From positions 25,264,001 through 25,328,000 of the forward strand of contig NC_084592.1 of the NCBI RefSeq assembly GCF_033807715.1: a stretch of DNA of 64,000 bases. The letters are read 5' to 3'. The position numbers and the translations under genes are program-made. Positions 58,126-64,000 of this stretch are shown piece by piece (positions within the stretch are counted from its first letter, which is position 1; every line of letters starts with the position of its first letter). The notes under the pieces are model-generated. The model saw only the letters and a list, made by a program, of their open reading frames with translations, ran no database searches and was not told where the DNA came from. This DNA comes from Cololabis saira. Lineage: Eukaryota; Chordata; Actinopteri; Beloniformes; Belonidae.

Positions 58126-59557
58126 TAAGTACAATGGAGATGAAGCAGGAGCCCTGATCTGTCAAGATTTCCTTGGCTATCCCCACTCGACTTAATATAA
58201 GGAAAAGCTTGCGGGCCACAGCTTTAGAGGAGGCAGTACGAAACGATGTGGCTTCTGAGTACTGGCTAGCATAGTATATCATTACTAACAGATACCTGTG
58301 GCCTTGGCTAGTTTTGGGGATAGGGGCCGAACTACTGTATATCCATGGCCAATATCTCCAATGGGATTACAAGGAAAAGTAGTGGGATTAGTGGACCCGA
58401 TTGAGGGGTCTGGGAGCAGTCTTTTGGACATTCCTAGCAGTAGTCACAAAGCTCCTTCTTAAGCCTTGGCCAATAAAACCTGAGCTCAATCATCTCACAA
58501 GTCTTTTCCATACCTAGGTGTGGCCCCAGTAGTGAGTATGTGCCATAAACAAGACCTTGGTGACATACGGTCTGGGTACAAACAACTTCCCCAACCCCCC
58601 TTCCTCCCCTCTGACAACTCTAGACAACAGACCTCCAAAGTGTGGATAGAAGAGAGGACTCACTGGGTTGAGAGAATTCCCATCATGGACCTTCACCTGA
58701 GCCCAGGTGTTCTTTAGGGTGTTATCTTTCATCTGGGCAGTTGCAAATTGCCCTTCTTTTGTAGCTTCATCTCCCTTAGTAAATGGGAAGTCCGACAGGC
58801 CAGTGAGGGGGGAGATATCTGTATCACTTAGTGGTTCCAAGGCAGGTAAGTCTGTGGCTGTGCCTGGGTCCACCATTGTGGTCTGAGGTTGGACCTGCTC
58901 ACTGTCTGTTGCGGTCTCCGTCCCCTCTGGGCCAAATGGTCCCTCTTCCTGGGCCGCCCAATCCTCTTCCCCTGGTTCTTCATCTGTAGATTGAGCAGGG
59001 GATCCTAATGCAGCGCAAGCCACGGCCTTGCATCTCCAAATGGGGCGGGCCTGGCTCTGGGAGTGGCTAAGGCATTTGGGCCAGTATTTCTTGAACAGGG
59101 GCAATTCTCGGCCAAGGAATACGGGGGCAGGTAGGTCTGGAACCACCTCAGCCTGCAGGGCACATGTAGCCCACAGGGACCGGATCACGATGCGGTTGGA
59201 CTTTGCACCATCACACGGCACATATAAATAGACTGCTTTGCAAAATATCCAATATGATAAACAACCTGAAACAGCTGTTTATTATTAGCCAGATGTCGCA
59301 GGTATTCTGTTTTAATAAATTAAAATAAGAATGAAAACATTCAATAACACCGGCAAGGCATCATCATGCCTCCTTAGGACCTAGCTGTCAGGGCTGGTAT
59401 GGTGAGGACCCAGATGCAGGAGAGAGAGTGGAAGGCCGGAGGCAGGAGTTCTCAAAAAACAAGGATTTATTAATTCCAACAAAAAGGCAAGAACCAAAAA
59501 ACAAAGCGCTGCTTAGCAGGATCAAAAACTCACGGAAACAGGGATCAAAAACTGGAG

Positions 59558-60148
59558 ACCAACACACGGCCAAAGTTCCGGGGGCCGTCCTCGGGACTGG
59601 GCAGACCGGCGAGACGGTTCCGGATCCGAGGCGCTGGCCGCGGGAAACCCGGGTCCGGGGCGCTGGCTGCGGGGGAACCCGGGTCCGGGCGCTGGCTGCG
59701 GGGGTATCCGGGTCCGTGGCGCTGGCTGCGGGGGTACCCGGGTCCGTGGCGCTGGCTGCAGGGGTACCCGGGTCCGTGGCGCTGACTGCAGGGGTACCCG
59801 GGTCCGTGGCGCTGGCTGCGGGGGAACCCGGGTCCGTGGTGCTGGCTACGGGGGGTCCGGGACCATCACCGGAGCAGGGGCTGATGCGTCCGGGACCACC
59901 ACCGACGACACGCCCAAGACCTCCGCCGGAACAGCGGCTAGCTGGGGCTGGCGTCGACGCCGTTGTCGGCATCGCTCCACAGCCTGAATGCTCCGGGGCC
60001 CTCCCCGAGCCAGGCGTGTTCCCCGGTAGGGGGATTCCAGCTCATCCGGGGAGTCCAGCTCGTCTGGGTGCCGCCAACCAGGGATAGTGAGTTCCGCCTC
60101 CGGGTATACAATGTCCCAGAAGGCAGCACCCTCTCCCGCTGGGTCCAT
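59558..60148 (-). pseudogene. Gag fragment of the Sushi-like element
   Basis: The ATG is at 60148 and the frame starts MDPAGEGAAFWDIVYPEAEL, then runs through an acidic/proline section and RCRQRRRRQPQLAAVPAEVL. Frameshifts follow, and the C-terminal stretch consists of ATDPGTPAAS repeats encoded by the 30-bp minisatellite. The capsid core and zinc knuckle are absent. Confidence 0.6.
59622..59852. repeat. 30-bp GC-rich minisatellite in gag
   Basis: About eight units of GGTCCGTGGCGCTGGCTGCG GGGGTACCC (30-bp period, written here in two parts) with small indels in the left units. On the minus strand it encodes ATDPGTPAAS repeats. Confidence 0.92.
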
Positions 60149-60512
60149 ACTGGTGGTTCCGTTCTGTCAGGGCTAGTATGGTGAGGACCCAGATGCAGGA
60201 GAGAGAGTCGGAGGCCGGAGGCAGGAGTTATCAAAAAACAAGGATTTATTAATTACAACAAAAATGCAAGAACCAAAAAACAAAGCGCTGCTTAGCAGGA
60301 TCAAAAACTCACGGATACAGGGATCAAAAACTGGAGCAAAAACAGGACACATGGACGAAAGCACAGTACGGAACCACAAGGAGCAAGGGCATGACAAGAC
60401 CAGATATACACAAGGGGTAACGAGACACAGGTGCAGACAATCAGGGCATGTGGGACACAGGCGGGGCAGAACAGAAACCAACTGGGGGGGAATGTCAAAC
60501 CCTGACACTAGC

Positions 60513-62480
60513 CTAATTAATAAATAGCAATGAGAGTAGGCTGTGAGTGGCACAAATAACACTAATAAATAACATAATGTAACCCAGGTGGAAAATCCAG
60601 CTTACTAAGCTGTAAAATAGTTAACTGGGTTAACTAAAGAAACATTTTATTTTTATTAAAATATATTATAAGTTGTTTTATTTTGAGAACATGTACAAAA
60701 CGATCTACAACTAACAAAACCTCATTAGTTGGTTTGATTTATATAAAAAGAGGTGTAATTAGAAGCAACACTAGATGGCAGCACACGTTACATGCAATCC
60801 CAACGTCTCAGATGTGACGTCATCGCATGCGCTCTCTCTCTTTGACGCGACGTTCCCTGAGGACAGAAGCAACCAACAGACGCTGAGAAATATAAACTCA
60901 TAAAACAGTATTAAACAGTATTAAACTAACAAAACGTTACACCAGCTGTTGTTAGCTGTGTGTTAGTTGAGTTAGGGGGTGAACCCAGCAGCAGTTGGTG
61001 AATGAAAACCACGTTATCCCACTCGGTGAGAAACAGCCACAAATGTTACTGTGTTTGCTAAAAGCTAATGCAAATTCATTCTAAATACATGATGATGCTA
61101 ACAGATAGCAACCCTGCCTTACACAGGCCAAACCCCCTTGTGAGTGTGTCCAGACGTCGTCGTTGCTAGAGCATTGGATGTGATTCGGTGAGATGTTTTG
61201 TCATTGAAATGTTGCTGATGTAAATTATTAGTATTGAGGGGAGTTTGTGATGTAATGTGATGAACTAAGTGAACCAAAAAACGGGATTTATCCCCACTTT
61301 TGATTTTTTAGGATGTTACTTTCAGATGGAAAATGTCTTATTTTATTTGTTTTGGTGCTAATGCATTTAAAGGTGCATTCCACCATTTTTTTTTGGTCTT
61401 AAAGGGGCAACTAAGATGTAAAATGAGTGTTAAAAGTGCCTTTTAGGTGCTGTATGTTAAAAAGAAAAGCACTATGTGTGTTCTATTTTGCACTAATGTG
61501 TCATTTTAAGTTAATATTTTGCACTAATGTGTCATTTTAAGTTAATATTTTGCATTAATGTGTCATTTTGAGTTCATACATGGTAAAAAGGTATTTTGAT
61601 ATTTTTCTACATTGAAAAGCTGGTTAAACTGAAGGAGTTTAATTAATTTATTTTGTACCCAACCAGTTATTGGTTAAAAACATATGCCAGCATATGTGAA
61701 TATATTAATTCTAAAATTCATTCATTTGGATTAAGAGTTAAAACTAATTTAGAGTATTTGCATTCCGCAATACTCTGTTGATATGGATAATTAAAAGGTT
61801 GTACAACAAGAAAAGAATTGAATACAGATACAGAAGGTATTTTAATTCATGAAAGGAATTAGATCATAGACTAAATGACCTGTTCAAACTACAGGTCAGG
61901 TTTTTGGATAAGGTTGAAGATCCGGACAAGATGGCGAGCCACCACCCAGGACCAAGACCTGCTTGAGAGCTACAGACGGACTGTCTGTGTATGGTATGAA
62001 TGTCAGTCACCCGACTGGTGCTGACTAGAACGCGTGATTACGAGTGCACTCCAACGAACACAAATTGATGATCCTCCTGTACACGGAGCACAGGAGAGGG
62101 ACCAGACCGCCGTCTGGTTCTGACCGGTCCAAGTGACCAATAACGAACAGTGACTTGACTGACTTTTGAATGAGCAGAGCTCGGAACAGTGATAAGAATC
62201 ACACAAAGACATTTTTCTTTTCTTTTATTATTTTTGGGGTTTATTTTCATGCCGGCTAATGTACCTATGTCAATTTAATTCATGTGCACTATTTCATCTT
62301 GCAATTGCTTTAAAAAACTAAACGAGTGCCCGTTGGTTACTCAACTAAAGCTACTTGTGTCGTCTGATGTGATTGTGTGGTCATTTACAGTTCTACTAGT
62401 CCCATAGTAACAGCCCAAACGAACCTAGAAATCTGAAGCGCCCACCGTCGTACACACTGGTCCGTGGTGAGAGGGCTACA
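60513..62480. other. Non-coding; possible long 5' LTR of the following Gypsy element
   Basis: TGTAACCC at 60578 and GGGCTACA ending at 62480 are near-complementary, as LTR ends usually are, and the primer site begins 5 nt later. This would make an LTR of about 1.9 kb. It holds TGACGTCA (60815-60822) and GCATGCGC (60825-60832), a promoter-like pair, and a 31-bp tandem repeat at 61485-61575. The 3' LTR is outside the window, so the boundary is inference. Confidence 0.4.
61485..61575. repeat. 31-bp tandem repeat, about three copies
   Basis: Units start at 61485, 61516 and 61547 with ATTTTGCA(C/T)TAATGTGTCATT; the third has two changes. Confidence 0.9.
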
Positions 62481-62485
62481 CAAAG

Positions 62486-62504
62486 TGGCGAGCCAGCCAG
62501 GAGT
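62486..62504 (+). promoter_or_regulatory. Primer-binding site for tRNA-Arg
   Basis: TGGCGAGCCAGCCAGGAGT is the complement of the 3' end (with CCA) of a vertebrate tRNA-Arg(ACG) as I recall it, 19 of 19. It lies about 108 nt upstream of the gag ATG, where a Gypsy primer site belongs. Confidence 0.75.
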
Positions 62505-62611
62505 TAAAAGGTTAAAAAAGAACTGTTGTACAATTACCACACCACATCAGACTTGTGTTTCATGTACTGTATTGACCATTGGTTAATTCGGGTGAATTCA
62601 ACAAAACCAAC

Positions 62612-64000
62612 ATGGATATTCTAATTGAGAACGAAAGTGTCAAGGTTCCAAACGCCGTACTCATTACAGGTCTGTCTAAAACAGATGTAGATGAGGAAAT
62701 AATTGATCACCTGAACCAGTATGGGTCAATTGAGAGATGCATTAAGTGTCCACATACACCAGAAACCCTAATCGTAGAATTCCGATCTGGTGTTGCTGTT
62801 GAGTCTCTTACGTTGCCATTTTACAGATCCTGTGAAGCAGACTCTAAAATCGTACACAAGGTTGATGCACTAGCTAACGTGTATACTCGTCGTAAAGGCA
62901 CAGATCTAACAGACACGTTTTTGTCTGAGCTTAAGAACATGGCTAAAATTAGTGGCAAATCTTTTGAACACGTCTTGCGAGACGGGCTAGCTAGAATAAC
63001 TGATGTTGTTGGAGAACCAGACGGGGATGTACAGGGTGAAACTGAGGAAAATGTTGATGAAACTGAGAAAAATGAGCCCGACACTTCTCTGAACCACAAT
63101 ATAGATCTTAGTTCTAAAATAGCTGCGAATGTCACACCAGCTAAATTAGACTCAGAACCCATTCTAAAGCTCCCGTCCGATCAGATAGTGCCACCTAAAG
63201 TACAGCATTTAGTTGTAGAGCACATTGTAAAAGCCACTGATTCTTCAGTACATAGCCATTCCAACGCAAGGTTGCGACCCTTCTCAGGCAAGGTACCATG
63301 TCCCAACTTCGAAGTAGACTATGAAACCTGGAGAGACAGTGTTGAGTTCTACATAGCAGACCCCACACTCAATGACAGACAATTGGTGAGAAAAATAGTC
63401 AACAGTTTATCTTCCCCTGCCGCTAGCGTGGTTAAGTCCTTAGGCCCACACTCAACTCCCAGAGCTTATTTAGAACTTCTCGACTCAGCCTATGCTACAG
63501 TGGAAGACGGTGATGAGTTATTCGCAAAGTTCCTCGGCCTGAACCAAAACTCGAACTCAGGAGAGAAAGCATCAAGCTATCTTCAGAGACTGCAGACTGT
63601 TCTGAACAAAGCTGTCCAAAGGAAGGCAATCTCAGCCAGCGATGCAGATATGCAGCTCTTGAAACAATTTTGCAGAGGATGCTGGGAGAATGACATCATC
63701 AACCAACTTCAACTGGAGAGTAAAATGAAAAACCCACCAACCTTCTCTGAGTTATTGTGGCTCTTGCGCACTGAGGAAGATAAGCAGGCAGCTAAAGCGA
63801 TGAGAATGAAGCGACATTTAGGTTTCACCAAAACCAAAGCTCAGTCACAAGCTCATAATGTCAGCCTCTTGGATAATGATGAATTTGACTCAACTGAGGC
63901 AGTCAGCAAACCGACCACAGAGCTACAAGCAATTCAGAAGCAGCTTGTCTTTCTTCAAACTCAGATTGCAACCCTTATGCAACAGAAGGAAGTGAAGCCT
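62612..64000 (+). CDS. Ty3/Gypsy gag, PNMA-like, runs off the window
   Basis: The ATG at 62612 opens 463 codons without a stop to the window end. Residues about 14-75 (AVLITGLSKTDVDEEIIDHL, LIVEFRSGVAVES) look like the RRM-like N-terminus of PNMA proteins. An acidic linker follows (about 150-215). From about 224 the capsid begins: RLRPFSGKVPCPNFEVDYET, WRDSVEFYIADPTLNDRQLV, AYLELLDSAYATVEDGDELF, SYLQRLQTVLNKAVQRKAIS, LKQFCRGCWENDIINQLQLE and LLWLLRTEEDKQAAKAMRMK, matching the capsid shared by PNMA genes and fish Gypsy gags. A helical LQAIQKQLVFLQTQIATLMQ ends the visible part; a zinc knuckle is expected beyond. Capsid proteins of this kind package RNA. A domesticated PNMA-type gene is the alternative, but the upstream tRNA primer site favours a retrotransposon. 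Confidence 0.88.
   Translation, partial: MDILIENESVKVPNAVLITGLSKTDVDEEIIDHLNQYGSIERCIKCPHTPETLIVEFRSGVAVESLTLPFYRSCEADSKIVHKVDALANVYTRRKGTDLTDTFLSELKNMAKISGKSFEHVLRDGLARITDVVGEPDGDVQGETEENVDETEKNEPDTSLNHNIDLSSKIAANVTPAKLDSEPILKLPSDQIVPPKVQHLVVEHIVKATDSSVHSHSNARLRPFSGKVPCPNFEVDYETWRDSVEFYIADPTLNDRQLVRKIVNSLSSPAASVVKSLGPHSTPRAYLELLDSAYATVEDGDELFAKFLGLNQNSNSGEKASSYLQRLQTVLNKAVQRKAISASDADMQLLKQFCRGCWENDIINQLQLESKMKNPPTFSELLWLLRTEEDKQAAKAMRMKRHLGFTKTKAQSQAHNVSLLDNDEFDSTEAVSKPTTELQAIQKQLVFLQTQIATLMQQKEVKP

Larger units (their letters stand above)
56575..59225 (-). pseudogene. Decayed Ty3/Gypsy pol: protease end and integrase
   Basis: From 59225 downward: a protease C-terminal part (LQAEVVPDLPAPVFLGRELP), an acidic linker of about 100 residues (DEEPGEEDWAAQEEGPFGPE), then LFVPRPYVTKVLFMAHTHYW and, after a break, LGMEKTCEMIELRFYWPRLK with DYC...C, the zinc-binding HHCC region of integrase. 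Further degraded frames suggest the first catalytic Asp (LAMDI) near 58320. Integrase-like sequence (LLKLLQVKQLRIPNYCS) resumes at about 56690-56600 beyond the Harbinger insertion. No RT lies between protease and integrase. Many stops; inactive. Confidence 0.7.
59386..60507 (-). mobile_element. Sushi-like Ty3/Gypsy element, internally deleted
   Basis: The 5-bp duplication CTAGC lies at 59381-59385 and 60508-60512. On the minus strand, the 5' LTR is 60507-60165 (343 bp, TGTCAGGGTTTGACATTCCC... to CTAGCCCTGACA). A 3' LTR remnant is 59557-59386, the last 172 bp only. A gag start lies 17 nt after the LTR. Everything from mid-gag through pol to the first half of the 3' LTR was lost in one deletion ending at about 59557/59558. 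No ordinary TGG-type tRNA primer site follows the 5' LTR, as in self-primed Sushi/Tf1-group elements. Confidence 0.83.

Overview
This looks like vertebrate, almost certainly teleost fish, nuclear DNA. The evidence is one well-supported host gene, a syntaxin-19 orthologue split over four coding exons, embedded in gene-poor DNA packed with the mobile families typical of fish genomes: Rex1/CR1-like and L2-like LINEs, a DIRS-type tyrosine-recombinase retrotransposon, Ty3/Gypsy elements, PIF/Harbinger, hAT and piggyBac DNA transposons, tRNA-derived SINEs and long GT and AAGG/AAAG microsatellites. Nothing prokaryotic is present, and no rRNA, intact tRNA gene or CRISPR array was seen.

Layout. 2.4-4.6 kb holds stx19 on the minus strand. 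4.6-11.5 kb is mostly non-coding, with one Harbinger-type MITE (6651-7380) and the possible last two exons of an unidentified membrane protein (9622-10011, minus). 11.5-15.3 kb is a three-level nest: a Rex1-like LINE is split by a hAT element with an 8-bp target-site duplication (TSD), and the hAT element contains a SINE. 15.9-23.7 kb is gene-poor. 23.7-24.9 kb is a compact Harbinger element with a Myb-like gene and a truncated transposase facing each other. 26.4-27.7 kb is a 1.3-kb LTR retrotransposon with two apparently identical 248-bp LTRs, a TSD and an 18/18 tRNA-Lys primer site, so it is probably young. 27.8-37 kb holds a second Harbinger MITE, piggyBac-type elements at TTAA, and an L2-like LINE split by one of them. 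41.5-44.2 kb is an internally deleted Rex1-like LINE carrying a long tetranucleotide array.

47.6-52.8 kb is a DIRS retrotransposon on the minus strand with inverted termini, an internal complementary region, gag, a reverse-transcriptase fragment, RNase H and a tyrosine recombinase. 52.8-55.6 kb is an L2-like LINE on the plus strand with a 415-codon open RT segment. 56.6-59.2 kb is a decayed Gypsy pol (protease, integrase) interrupted by a Harbinger MITE that is itself interrupted by a hAT element. 59.4-60.5 kb is an internally deleted Sushi-like Gypsy copy. From about 60.6 kb to the end, a second Gypsy element begins: a tRNA-Arg primer site is followed by an uninterrupted PNMA-like gag that runs off the window.

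The genes do not form an operon or pathway. The window is mainly a record of successive transposition, with relative ages readable from the nesting order. The most unusual items are the miniature LTR element with its duplicated Ala/Arg-rich ORF, the DIRS element with a full terminal/ICR architecture and an NRF1-like site in only one terminus, the intact PNMA-like gag, and the protease-next-to-integrase order of the Gypsy relic. Family assignments rest on recalled protein and terminal-repeat features; no database search was run.
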